Assembly (NCBI GenBank): GCA_011391185.1 | Contig: JAABRB010000032.1 | Location: 1 to 17,728, forward strand | Length of the DNA stretch: 17,728 nucleotides | Direction of reading: 5' to 3' | Source of the DNA: Betaproteobacteria bacterium | GTDB lineage: Bacteria > Pseudomonadota > Gammaproteobacteria > Burkholderiales > SG8-39 | In this document: piece by piece, positions 1-7,029 of the stretch | How the letters are laid out: each line of letters starts with the position of its first letter | How positions within the stretch are numbered: the first letter of the stretch is position 1 | Notes under the pieces: generated by a model | Told to the model about the DNA's origin: nothing | Databases searched by the model: none | The model's input: the letters and a program-made list of their open reading frames with translations, nothing else | Translations under genes and position numbers: made by a program

Positions 1-253
1 GCTCCACGATCCGCGCGTAGGTGAGGGCCGAGAGCCCCAAGCCCCCGTACTCGGGCGCGATCACCGCGCCGAAGAGCCCGAAGGCCTTGAGCTTCGCCAC
101 GATCTCGGTCGGATAGGCATCGGCCGCCTCGAGCGCGTGCGCGTGCGGCCGGACCTCGCGCTCGATCAGCCGATCGACGCTCGCGAGAATCAGCGTCTCC
201 TGCTGCGCCGGGTCGTCAGACCGGTCTTGCGAATACGCGGCCACGTCAGTCAT
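1..253 (-). CDS. Acyl-CoA dehydrogenase family protein, N-terminal part (cut by window edge)
   Basis: The visible 84 residues start MTDVAAYSQDRSDD and continue with a helix-rich stretch resembling the N-terminal alpha domain of acyl-CoA dehydrogenases. The pattern is an R-P-H segment followed by 'YPTEIVAKLKAFGLFGAVI' and then 'PEYGGLGLS'; the P-E-x-G-G-L-G turn is typical of the family. These flavoenzymes introduce an alpha,beta double bond into acyl-CoA thioesters. The FAD-binding and catalytic base regions lie outside the window, so substrate class cannot be judged. The ATG at 253-251 overlaps the end of the MaoC-like gene by 8 bp (ATGACTGA), so translation is probably coupled. Together with that hydratase it gives dehydrogenation and hydration steps of an acyl-CoA pathway, which is an inference from context. 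Confidence 0.82.
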   Translation of the reverse strand, partial: MTDVAAYSQDRSDDPAQQETLILASVDRLIEREVRPHAHALEAADAYPTEIVAKLKAFGLFGAVIAPEYGGLGLSALTYARIVE

Positions 254-764
254 CCGCGATGTCGTCCACCGCGTGCCCGCGCCGGGGCACGAGAATGGAT
301 CGCTCAAAGGTCATGAACACGGTGCCGTCGGCCTTCTTGCCGGTGGTGCGCACGGTCACGATCCCCTGCGTGGCCCGCGATCTGGATTCGCGCACGTCCA
401 GCACCTCCGACTCGGCATAGATCGTATCGCCGACGAAGACCGGGGCGGCCAGCCGGACCTTGTCCCAGCCGAGATTCGCGATCGCCTTCTGGCTGAGATC
501 GCTCACGCTCATGCCGGTGACGATCGCGAGCGTGAGACAACTGTTCACCAGCGGGCGGCCGAACTCGGTCTGCGCGCTGTAGGCGGCGTCGAAGTGAACC
601 GGGTGGGTGTTCATCGTGAGCAGCGTGAACCAGGTGTTGTCGGCCTCGCCGATCGTCCGCCCGGGCCGGTGCTCGTAGACATCGCCGACTCGGAAGTCCT
701 CGAGGTGACGGCCGAAGGACTCGCGGTAGCGGTTCGGCCCGATCCGCCTGCTCTCGACAGCCAT
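246..764 (-). CDS. MaoC-like (R)-hydratase/dehydratase, hot-dog fold
   Basis: A 172-residue single hot-dog protein, the usual length for MaoC-family enoyl-CoA hydratases or dehydratases. After 'LEDFRVGDVYEHRPGRTI' comes the hydratase-2 motif at about residues 51-59, M-N-T-H-P-V-H-F-D, in which N52 and H57 hold the positions of the catalytic Asp/Asn and His. The following 'FGRPLVNSCLTLAIVTG' is the typical central helix, and 'VFVGDTIYAESEVLDVRESRS' is the matching C-terminal strand region. Family members hydrate trans-2-enoyl-CoA or related thioesters such as mesaconyl- or methylfumaryl-CoA. The substrate here cannot be read from sequence. The ATG lies 9 bp after the PrpD-like stop without an obvious Shine-Dalgarno, and the stop overlaps the dehydrogenase start, so it looks like the middle gene of a three-gene operon. 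Confidence 0.9.
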   Translation of the reverse strand: MAVESRRIGPNRYRESFGRHLEDFRVGDVYEHRPGRTIGEADNTWFTLLTMNTHPVHFDAAYSAQTEFGRPLVNSCLTLAIVTGMSVSDLSQKAIANLGWDKVRLAAPVFVGDTIYAESEVLDVRESRSRATQGIVTVRTTGKKADGTVFMTFERSILVPRRGHAVDDIADD

Positions 765-773
765 CGATGCGCG

Positions 774-2189
774 CTACTGGCCGACCGCGGCGACACGCCG
801 CGCTTCGGTCCGGTCGGGGCGCGTCAGGCGCAGGACGGCGCCGACGTCTTGCGCGTGGTCGAGCGCCCGCAACGCGCGCGAAAGCTCCGCGCAGCGGCGC
901 TCGGAAAGGTACGGGGCGACGAGGCCGTCGAACTTCGCGGCGAGCTCCCCGGCCGTGACGAAGTTCTCCGGCTCGCCCTTCGCCACCCGCACGAACGCTT
1001 CATGCGTCGCGCCGCGCGCGCGCAACCGCACGACCGCGCTCAGGTAGCGTGGGAACTCGGCTTCGGCCGCCGGATCCACGACCGTCCGAACGCGCTTGCA
1101 GAGCGCGAGCGTCCGCGGGTCGCGGATGTGGCGGGCGTAGTGATCCCACTGCATCGCGCCTTCGCGCAGCGCGACCGCCGCCACGAACGGCATCGAGAAT
1201 TGTCCGTCCACCACGTTCTGCGGTTGCTGCTTGGCCGACTCCGGGTCGCCGATGATGTTCCAGCCGGTGCGCGGCAGGCCGACTTCGACCGCTTCCACGT
1301 CCTCCCCCTCGAGGCCGTGCGCGGCGCGCAGCGCGAGCAACGCGTCCAGCGCCGCGTGGCTGTAGCGGCACGCGGGGTACGGCTTGACCGCGATCGCCAT
1401 GGTTTCGTACACCCGGCCGAGATCGGCCACCGCATTCGCGAAGACGGGGCTCGGCGCATAGGAACGCAGAAAGCCCGCTTTGCCCTCCAGCGCGTCGACA
1501 GCGCCTCGAAAGCCCTCCCGCGCGAGGCTCGCAGCGATGAGCCCGCTCATCGCTGCGTGGCCGACGTGCATGCGCTTGGTCCATGCGCCGTCCACGAGAA
1601 ATTGCATGGAGCCGGCCGCCTGGCTCAAGGCAATGCCGAAGGCGTTCGCGACCGCGTCGGCCGAAAGCCCGAACACACGTCCCGCCGCGGCCGCCGCGCC
1701 GAACACGCCGCAGGTCGCGGTCGGATGGAAACCGCGGTCGTAGTGCTCCCTGGGAACGAGCGCGAGGCTGAGGCGTATCTGGACCTCGTAGCCCGCGACG
1801 ATGCCGGCGATGAGCTCGCGCCCGCTCGCGCCGGCCATCTGGGCCGCAGCGAGCGCCGCGGGCACGATCGGCGCGCTCGGATGGATCGATCCGCGCGCGT
1901 GCGTGTCGTCGAAGTCGAGCGAGTGGGCGAGCGTACCGTTCACGAGTGCCGCCGCGGGCGCGCTGTAGCCGCGATCGTCCCCGATGACGTCCGTGCCGCC
2001 CTGTCCGAGCCCGAGGCGCTCCACCGCGGCGAGCAGCGCCGGCGTGGACTCGGCCTCGTAACGTGCGCGCAACGCGATGCCGACCATATCGGTCACGAGC
2101 AATTTCACGCGCTCGCGCACGGCTTCCGGCAGCGCGTCGTAGGAGATCCCGGCGACGAAGTCGGCGAGCTCGCGGGTGATCGCGGTCAT
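774..2189 (-). CDS. MmgE/PrpD family protein (2-methylcitrate dehydratase/cis-aconitate decarboxylase-like)
   Basis: A 471-residue protein, close to the usual 450-480 for MmgE/PrpD. Family landmarks are visible: an N-terminal 'TRELADFVAGISYDALP' helix, 'LVNGTLAHSLDFDDTHA' followed by 'GSIHPSAPIVPAALA', and a glycine/alanine-rich core with 'TKRMHVGHAAMSGLIAASLA'. 'KPYPACRYSHAALDALL' follows near the start of the lid domain. Known members dehydrate 2-methylcitrate, decarboxylate cis-aconitate, or act on less defined carboxylic acids, and many paralogues are uncharacterised, so I do not call it prpD. The start at 2189 is chosen because GGGAG sits 6 nt upstream. An in-frame ATG near 2222 is unlikely because it lies against the proposed -10 box, upstream of the expected transcription start. 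It is the first gene of an operon with MaoC-like and acyl-CoA dehydrogenase genes. Confidence 0.92.
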   Translation of the reverse strand: MTAITRELADFVAGISYDALPEAVRERVKLLVTDMVGIALRARYEAESTPALLAAVERLGLGQGGTDVIGDDRGYSAPAAALVNGTLAHSLDFDDTHARGSIHPSAPIVPAALAAAQMAGASGRELIAGIVAGYEVQIRLSLALVPREHYDRGFHPTATCGVFGAAAAAGRVFGLSADAVANAFGIALSQAAGSMQFLVDGAWTKRMHVGHAAMSGLIAASLAREGFRGAVDALEGKAGFLRSYAPSPVFANAVADLGRVYETMAIAVKPYPACRYSHAALDALLALRAAHGLEGEDVEAVEVGLPRTGWNIIGDPESAKQQPQNVVDGQFSMPFVAAVALREGAMQWDHYARHIRDPRTLALCKRVRTVVDPAAEAEFPRYLSAVVRLRARGATHEAFVRVAKGEPENFVTAGELAAKFDGLVAPYLSERRCAELSRALRALDHAQDVGAVLRLTRPDRTEARRVAAVGQ

Positions 2190-2223
2190 GACGTTCTCCC
2201 TGGATGGGCGCGGGTGGATGATC

Positions 2224-2252
2224 ATGATAGAGGGGCTCGCCTTCCGCAGCAA
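2224..2252 (-). promoter_or_regulatory. Sigma70-type promoter for the PrpD-MaoC-dehydrogenase operon
   Basis: On the minus strand, TTGCTG (2252-2247) and TATCAT (2229-2224) are separated by exactly 17 bp. This predicts transcription starting near 2217, a leader of about 28 nt, and the GGGAG ribosome site just before the ATG at 2189. The boxes were read by eye and no start site is known. Confidence 0.55.
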
Positions 2253-2267
2253 TACGCCCGGAGGATC

Positions 2268-2296
2268 TCGACGCGTCCGGCGCGCCGTCGTAGACT
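2268..2296 (+). promoter_or_regulatory. Possible promoter for the dehalogenase remnant and ketopantoate reductase
   Basis: TCGACG (2268-2273) and TAGACT (2291-2296) are 17 bp apart and match the sigma70 consensus at 4 of 6 positions each. The expected start site falls at or next to the ATG at 2303, which has no Shine-Dalgarno, so the first message could be leaderless. Back to back with the minus-strand promoter. Confidence 0.35.
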
Positions 2297-2302
2297 GGGT
2301 CG

Positions 2303-2704
2303 ATGTTCGCGGGCTTCCGGCAATCCACGATCGACGTCGGCGAGACGACGATACGCGTCCGCCACGGCGGCAGCGCGCCGCCGCTCCTGCTCCTGCACGG
2401 CAACCCGCAGACCAGCGCGACGCGGCACGCGATCTGCGAGGACTATCGCGCGGCAGCGACGCTGGGTTGCGCGCACGACGAGGCGGATCGGGCCGCCGGT
2501 CGGCGCATCCGCTGCCCGGTGCTCGCGCTCTGGGGCGGCCGGGGCAAGCTCGGCGCGTGGTACGACGTGCTCGCGATCTGGCGCGATTGGGCCGAAGACG
2601 CCTCCGGCCACGCGCTCGATTGCGGCCACTACCTTGCCGAGGAGGCGCCCGAGAAGACTCGCGCGGCGCTCCTCTCGTTCTTTGTCCAAGGAGAAACACG
2701 GTGA
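2303..2704 (+). pseudogene. Haloacetate (fluoroacetate) dehalogenase-like alpha/beta hydrolase with in-frame internal deletion
   Basis: The 133-residue frame joins the two ends of a haloacetate-dehalogenase-type hydrolase that is normally about 290-300 residues. Residues 1-37 match the family N-terminus: 'MFAGFRQSTIDV', then 'PPLLLLHGNPQT' holding the oxyanion H-G-x-P motif at 32-35. Residues about 41-133 match the C-terminal third: 'RHAICEDYRAAA', 'AGRRIRCPVLALWG', and 'GHYLAEEAPE' with the catalytic His at 109. About 165-170 residues are missing, including the G-H-D-R-G segment that carries the nucleophilic Asp, the second acid region and the cap domain. It therefore cannot work as a normal dehalogenase. 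The reading frame is intact and its stop overlaps the next start as GTGA. It may survive only as a translated leader for the reductase. A genuine new short protein is less likely. Confidence 0.82.
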
Positions 2705-3633
2705 AGATAGCGGTGGTCGGTTGCGGAGCGATGGGCAGCGTGTATGCGGGACTGCTCGCGGATGCGGGCCACGAGGTGTGGGCCATCGACGCCTGGCGCG
2801 AGCACGTTGCGGCGATGTGCGAGCGCGGCCTGCGCGTGGAGGGGGCCTCGGGCGATCGCACGGTGCGCGTGCATGCGACGACCGAGGCCGCCGAGGCAGG
2901 GCCGTGCGATCTCGTCATCATCGCCACCAAGGCGATGCAGGTCGGGGAGGCCGCCGGCGCGGCGCGCACGCTGCTCGGACCGGAGACCGTCGTGATCTCC
3001 ATCCAGAACGGTCTGGGAGGCCCCGATTCCGCGGCGCGGGTGCTCGGCCGCGAGCGGGTCGTCGTCGGCGTGGTCGGGGGCTTCGGCGCGTCCATGAAGG
3101 CGCCCGGCCATGCGCACCACAACGGCTGGGAGCTCGTGCGGCTCGGTGAGTCCGCCGGGCCAGTCACGCCACGGCTGGAGCGCATCGCGGAGGTGTGGCG
3201 CGCCGCAGGTTTCCGGGTGAAATGCTTCGACGACATCGACCAGCTCGTGTGGGAAAAGCTGATCTGCAACGTATGCTTCTCCGGAACCTGTTCGCTGACC
3301 GAGCGCACGATCGGCGAGGTGATGGAGGACCCCGACGCCTGGCAGTGCGCGAGCGGTTGCGCGACGGAGGCCTACCAGGTCGCGCGGGCACGCGGCATCC
3401 GGCTCGATTTCGACGACCCCGTCCGGTACGCGCATGCGTTCGGGACGAAGATTCCGAATGCGCGGCCGTCGATGCTGCTCGATCATATGGCGGGCAGGAT
3501 GTCGGAAATCGACGCGATCAATGGCGCCATTCCGCCTGCAGCCCGTGCCGCGGGGCTCGCCGCGCCCTACAACGAGGTCGTGAGCGCACTGGTCCGGGCG
3601 AAGGAACGACGCATGGGCGTGCGCCAGGGCTGA
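2701..3633 (+). CDS. Ketopantoate reductase family protein (2-dehydropantoate 2-reductase, ApbA/PanE-like)
   Basis: A 310-residue protein, the normal family length. The N-terminus is a Rossmann NADP-binding fold with G-x-G-x-x-G at residues 7-12 (GCGAMG). N103 in 'SIQNGLGG', K186 in 'LVWEKLICNV' and E269 in 'SEIDAING' correspond to the Asn, catalytic Lys and Glu of E. coli PanE. The active site therefore looks complete. PanE reduces 2-dehydropantoate to pantoate in coenzyme A synthesis, but many bacteria carry several paralogues that act on other 2-oxo acids. The catabolic setting here leaves that open. The start is GTG, chosen because AAGGAG (2688-2693) lies 7 nt upstream and because it overlaps the previous stop by 4 bp. 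An upstream in-frame extension into the dehalogenase remnant is only an open frame. Confidence 0.9.
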   Translation: MKIAVVGCGAMGSVYAGLLADAGHEVWAIDAWREHVAAMCERGLRVEGASGDRTVRVHATTEAAEAGPCDLVIIATKAMQVGEAAGAARTLLGPETVVISIQNGLGGPDSAARVLGRERVVVGVVGGFGASMKAPGHAHHNGWELVRLGESAGPVTPRLERIAEVWRAAGFRVKCFDDIDQLVWEKLICNVCFSGTCSLTERTIGEVMEDPDAWQCASGCATEAYQVARARGIRLDFDDPVRYAHAFGTKIPNARPSMLLDHMAGRMSEIDAINGAIPPAARAAGLAAPYNEVVSALVRAKERRMGVRQG

Positions 3634-3636
3634 GGC

Positions 3637-3654
3637 TCGGGTGCGTTCGCCCGA
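3637..3654 (+). terminator. Small hairpin just after the ketopantoate reductase stop
   Basis: TCGGGTG (3637-3643) pairs with CGCCCGA (3648-3654) around a CGTT loop, giving 7 bp with one G-U pair. No U tract follows, so it may be a transcript 3' end or mean nothing. The rest of the 206-bp gap up to 3839 holds no gene. A convincing promoter for the transporter genes was not found: TTGACG at 3776-3781 lacks a -10 box at the right distance. Confidence 0.25.
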
Positions 3655-3839
3655 ACCGTCGACCCGCACCGCGCCGGCCCGCTCGAACCGGGGACCGGCG
3701 GGGCAATGCAGCCCGCGGTACTCGGCCACCCGTTTGCGGAGGTAATGCGCTATTCTTTGGCTGCTTTTCGAGCGCTTGACGTGCGCGCAGTCCGCTGGCG
3801 TCTCGCGTCCCGTCTAACTGATGAGGAAGCGGGGATCTC

Positions 3840-4979
3840 ATGGCACAACATCTGAAATCGCGCATCAATCTGAAGATCGCGGCGGTACTCGCCGCACCTT
3901 TGCTGGCCGCATCGTGGGTGGCGATCGGCCCGGTTCACGCCCAGGACGCGCCAAAAAAGGTCGTTCTGCGGTTCGCGTCAGACTTCCCGCCGCCGCCCCA
4001 TCCGGCGGGTCTGGCGATGAAGTACTTCGCCGAACGGCTGCCGCAGGTGATCCCGGGCAGCGAAGCCCGCCTCTACTACGCCGGTGCGCTGTACAACGCG
4101 CCCGACGCGTTCGAGGCCATGCGTCAGGGCAATCTCGAAATGGCATGGATGCAAGCCGGCAAGGTGGCGCCGGTGGATCCCTGGATGATGACCGTCGTCG
4201 GGCCGGGCATCCTGACGACCGTGGGCGCGGTCGACTCGCTCGAGCAGACCTCGACCTACAAGATGCTGGTCGAGCGGCTCGAAAAGACGCAGCTCGTCAG
4301 GGTCTTCGGCACGGGGCACATGAGCTTTGGCATGGGTGTGGGCGGCAAGAAGCGCTACGCGAGTCCCAACGACTTCGACGGACGCAAGGTCCGCAGCATG
4401 GGACCGGTCGAGAACGCATCACTCTCGGCGTGGAAGGCGAACCCGGTCGTCATGGGATTCGGCGACGTGCCGAGCGCGCTCGAGTCCGGCGTCATCGACG
4501 GCCTCATGACCAGCATCGGCGGCTGGTTGAGCGTGCGCGAGCAGGCGCCCTACTTTTCGATCGGCGGCGCGGGCGCGTTCGTGGGCGACTACTACTTCGT
4601 GAGCGCGAGCCGGCGCTGGTGGGACAAGCTCACCCCGGCGACGCAGGACGCCGTGCAGAAGCTCGTCCTCGAGACGCTCCAGATCCAGAAGGAGCTCAAC
4701 TGGTGCGTCGACAAGATGACGTACGACAAGTACGGCACGAAGGACCCGTCGAAGCCGGGCGTGTACTGGATGAGCGGGGAAGAGGTGTCGTCGATGGTAG
4801 GCGTGGCCGGCGATGCCCCCACCAAGTACGTCAAGAGCAAGGTTCCCCAGGCCGCGGGACGCTGGGTGGATGCTTTCGTGACGGAAGGACGCGAGCTATC
4901 CAAGCAGCACAAGGCCGGCACCTCGTGGATCGAGAAGATCGACTGCTCCAAGCACGCCACGAAGATCGTCATCAAGTAA
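3840..4979 (+). CDS. TRAP transporter substrate-binding protein, DctP type
   Basis: A 379-residue periplasmic binding protein. Residues 1-34 form a Sec signal peptide: basic N-region, hydrophobic 'IAAVLAAPLLAASWVAI', and a V-H-A cleavage site before QDA. The mature protein begins 'KKVVLRFASDFPPPPHP'. The DctP pattern follows: 'GALYNAPDAFEAMRQGNLEMAW', then 'DFDGRKVRSM' with R185 where family members hold the ligand carboxylate. 'PVVMGFGDVPSALESGVIDGLMTS' is the hinge and inter-domain segment. It binds an organic acid, ligand unknown, and delivers it to the membrane subunits encoded 25 and 610 bp downstream. It is somewhat longer than the common 320-340 residues, mostly at the C-terminus. The start is 3840 because it places the basic residues correctly for a signal peptide. 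Confidence 0.93.
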   Translation: MAQHLKSRINLKIAAVLAAPLLAASWVAIGPVHAQDAPKKVVLRFASDFPPPPHPAGLAMKYFAERLPQVIPGSEARLYYAGALYNAPDAFEAMRQGNLEMAWMQAGKVAPVDPWMMTVVGPGILTTVGAVDSLEQTSTYKMLVERLEKTQLVRVFGTGHMSFGMGVGGKKRYASPNDFDGRKVRSMGPVENASLSAWKANPVVMGFGDVPSALESGVIDGLMTSIGGWLSVREQAPYFSIGGAGAFVGDYYFVSASRRWWDKLTPATQDAVQKLVLETLQIQKELNWCVDKMTYDKYGTKDPSKPGVYWMSGEEVSSMVGVAGDAPTKYVKSKVPQAAGRWVDAFVTEGRELSKQHKAGTSWIEKIDCSKHATKIVIK

Positions 4980-5004
4980 GCCGGTCCGCCACGGGGTTCG
5001 ACCG

Positions 5005-5556
5005 GTGGAAAGGGCGTATGCGTTCTGGCGCGCGTTCCAGGACAAGGTCCTGGCGCCCGTCGCCGCGTTGGTCCTCATCGCCAGCACGATCCTCGCGTTG
5101 ATCGAGGTCGCGCGTCGCTACGTGTTCGGCACCTCTTTCGAATGGCAGCAGGACGCGGTCACCTTCTTCATCCTCGGCGCGACGTATCTCTATTTCTCGG
5201 TTTCGCAGCGTCACAACGAACACCTCAATGTGACCATACTGCTCGAGGCGCTGCAGGCATTCGGCGCGCGGGCGCGGGTTGCGATCGAGGTGATCAAACT
5301 GACCGCCGCGGCCATATCGCTCGCCTTCATGATCGCATGGGTGTGGTGGGGCCTCCCCGAGGTCCGCGAGAGCATCCACTACGAAACGCGGTCCGAGAGC
5401 CTCGCACTCCCGTTGTGGCCGTTCCTCGCCACGCTGCTCGTGGGTTTCGCGTTCATGGCCGTGACGATGGTGTTCCAGATATGGATCGAGGTGCGCAGGC
5501 TGCGCGGCGTACCCGTGCCCGAGGAAGAGAAGCTTCTCGACCGGATGCGCGACTGA
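5005..5556 (+). CDS. TRAP transporter small membrane subunit, DctQ type
   Basis: A 183-residue protein with four predicted membrane segments, at about residues 15-35, 50-66, 92-113 and 134-158. This is the standard DctQ topology and length. The 'FEWQQDAVTFFILGATYLYF' stretch, which joins the first loop to the second segment, is characteristic of DctQ proteins. The short charged tail (EEEKLLDRMRD) is cytoplasmic by the family model. DctQ pairs with the large subunit to form the inner-membrane Na+-coupled symporter fed by the binding protein. The start is GTG at 5005, 25 bp after the binding protein stop, with only a weak purine-rich ACGGGG upstream. It is the middle gene of three in the expected P-Q-M order. 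Confidence 0.92.
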   Translation: MERAYAFWRAFQDKVLAPVAALVLIASTILALIEVARRYVFGTSFEWQQDAVTFFILGATYLYFSVSQRHNEHLNVTILLEALQAFGARARVAIEVIKLTAAAISLAFMIAWVWWGLPEVRESIHYETRSESLALPLWPFLATLLVGFAFMAVTMVFQIWIEVRRLRGVPVPEEEKLLDRMRD

Positions 5557-5589
5557 CACGCCGCCCCCGGACTTCGCGCAGCGCAAGCC

Positions 5590-6873
5590 ATGTACATCAC
5601 CGGCATCATCGTCCTCGTCCTGCTCGTGCTCAGCGTGCCGATCGGGATCTCGCTGAGCGCGGCAAGCGCCGCCTACATCCTGATCGATCCGCTCCTCGAG
5701 CCCAACGTCATCTTTCGCGCGTTCTTCAGCTTCATTTCGCGCTACTCGCTGATGGCGATCCCGCTCTTCATCTTCGCGGGGTTCCTCATGGAGCGCACCG
5801 GGCTGGTCGCGCAGCTGTTCCGCTTCTCCGACGCGCTGGTCGGCTGGCTGCCGGGCGGATTCGGTGTCGCCACCGTGCTCGCATGCGTGCTCTTCGGCGC
5901 AATCTCCGGATCGAGCGTCGCGATGGCGGCGGCGATGAGCGTGATCGCCATTCCCGAGATGCGCAAACGCGGTTATCCGGCATGGTTCGCGGGGGGGCTG
6001 GTTGCGACCGCGGGCGGCATCGCGATGCTGATACCGCCGAGCATCATCCTGATCCTCTACGGCATCGTCACCGAGACCTCGGTCGTCAAGCTCTTCTTTG
6101 CGGGCGTGATTCCCGGGCTGCTGCTTGCGCTCGGCAACATCATCTCGGTCATGGTCCTTGCGGTGTACCTGAAGCTGCCGCGCGGGGACTTCAATGCCCG
6201 CCGGCTGTGGATCGAGTTCCGGCGCTCGGCGCCCGCGCTCGGCATGCCGGTGGTCATCCTCGGCGGCCTGTACGGCGGGCTGTTCACCCCGACCGAAGCC
6301 GCGGCTGCCGCGTGCGGATACGCGCTCGTCTACGGAGTCGTCACCGGGCGGGCGGAATTTATCAAGCACCTGGTGCCCACCGCCCGCCGCTCGCTCAATC
6401 TCACCGCGGTGGTGATGTTCCTGGTCGGCAGCGTCGGCGTGTTCCAGTTCCTCGCGGCGAACCTCTACTGGCCGCAGAAGATCACCGAGGTCGTCACCGG
6501 ATGGGGGCTGGCGCCGATCGGTTTCATTTTCGCCTTCATGGGCGTGCTGCTCCTGCTCGGCATGTTCGTCGACGGCGTCGCGATGGTGCTGCTCACCGTC
6601 CCCGTGGTCTTTCCGGTGGCGTACGCGCTCAAGATCGACCCCATCCACCTCGGCATCATGCTCGCGCTCGCGGTCGAGATGAGCGTGGTGACTCCGCCCG
6701 TCGGGCTGAACCTGTTCGCGGTGAGCGGCACCGCGAAGATACCCGTCACCGAGGTGGTGAAGGGCTCGGTGCCCTTCTTTATCGGCGACCTCACCGTACT
6801 GCTACTGGTGATCTTCTTTCCGGCGCTGGCGACCTGGCTGCCGGATCTCCTGGTGAAGTCGGCCTTCGGCTAG
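5590..6873 (+). CDS. TRAP transporter large membrane subunit, DctM type
   Basis: A 427-residue, very hydrophobic protein that fits the usual 425-435 residues and roughly 12 membrane segments of DctM. Recognisable parts are 'MAIPLFIFAGFLMERTGL', 'AISGSSVAMAAAMSVIAIPE', 'AMLIPPSIILILYGIVT', and late in the protein 'EMSVVTPPVGLNLFAVSG'. The S-G-S-S and P-P-x-x-x-x segments lie in the two re-entrant hairpin regions that form the substrate and sodium sites in this family. It is the translocating subunit for the organic acid captured by the binding protein. The ATG at 5590 follows the DctQ stop by 33 bp. No regulator gene or two-component system sits next to the transporter. Confidence 0.95.
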   Translation: MYITGIIVLVLLVLSVPIGISLSAASAAYILIDPLLEPNVIFRAFFSFISRYSLMAIPLFIFAGFLMERTGLVAQLFRFSDALVGWLPGGFGVATVLACVLFGAISGSSVAMAAAMSVIAIPEMRKRGYPAWFAGGLVATAGGIAMLIPPSIILILYGIVTETSVVKLFFAGVIPGLLLALGNIISVMVLAVYLKLPRGDFNARRLWIEFRRSAPALGMPVVILGGLYGGLFTPTEAAAAACGYALVYGVVTGRAEFIKHLVPTARRSLNLTAVVMFLVGSVGVFQFLAANLYWPQKITEVVTGWGLAPIGFIFAFMGVLLLLGMFVDGVAMVLLTVPVVFPVAYALKIDPIHLGIMLALAVEMSVVTPPVGLNLFAVSGTAKIPVTEVVKGSVPFFIGDLTVLLLVIFFPALATWLPDLLVKSAFG

Positions 6874-6885
6874 ACAATGTTTTTC

Positions 6886-7021
6886 CCCTCCTTTTCCAAG
6901 GGCGAGCCGGGGTTTCGAAGAACGTGCCTGCGCACGTTCGAGCCGGCGAGCGCCTGAAGCATCCGCGCTTCGGGCCGGGCGGGGTGTCGGGCAGCCGCCC
7001 GACGGGGTGGTTGGGAAAAGG
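6886..7021. repeat. Diverged palindromic repeat between convergent dctM-type and sodC genes
   Basis: The ends CCTTTTCC (6890-6897) and GGAAAAGG (7014-7021) are perfect inverted copies. Inside are two clean hairpins: GAACGTGC/GCACGTTC (6920-6927 with 6932-6939) and GTCGGGC/GCCCGAC (6986-6992 with 6997-7003). The left start (CCCCTCCTTTTC) and right end (CGGGGTGGTT) match the repeat family in the gcvT-gcvH gap, so this looks like an expanded or diverged member. Placed between converging genes it could end transcription from both sides. Confidence 0.6.
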
Positions 7022-7029
7022 TCAGTCCG

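Noticed and set aside
2176..2700. Upstream in-frame extension of the ketopantoate reductase
   Set aside because: The Rossmann fold begins exactly at GTG 2701 with a strong AAGGAG; the upstream part is out of frame with the dehalogenase similarity.
273..3149. A very long plus-strand open frame of more than 950 codons
   Set aside because: It runs antisense through the MaoC and PrpD-like genes, is Arg/Ala/His-rich without any family motif, and has no ribosome site. High GC makes stop codons rare in this frame.
2190..3308. N-terminal extension of the PrpD-like gene on the minus strand
   Set aside because: It would overlap the dehalogenase remnant and reductase, shows no family similarity, and would cross the operon's own promoter. 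GGGAG and the conserved start support 2189.
3776..3818. TTGACG box as promoter of the TRAP operon
   Set aside because: No acceptable -10 box is found 15-19 bp downstream. TCTAAC lies too far away.
4972..6648. Minus-strand open frame of 558 codons opposite the TRAP membrane subunits
   Set aside because: Composition is Asp/His/Arg/Glu-rich, the mirror of hydrophobic coding on the other strand. No motif and no credible start.
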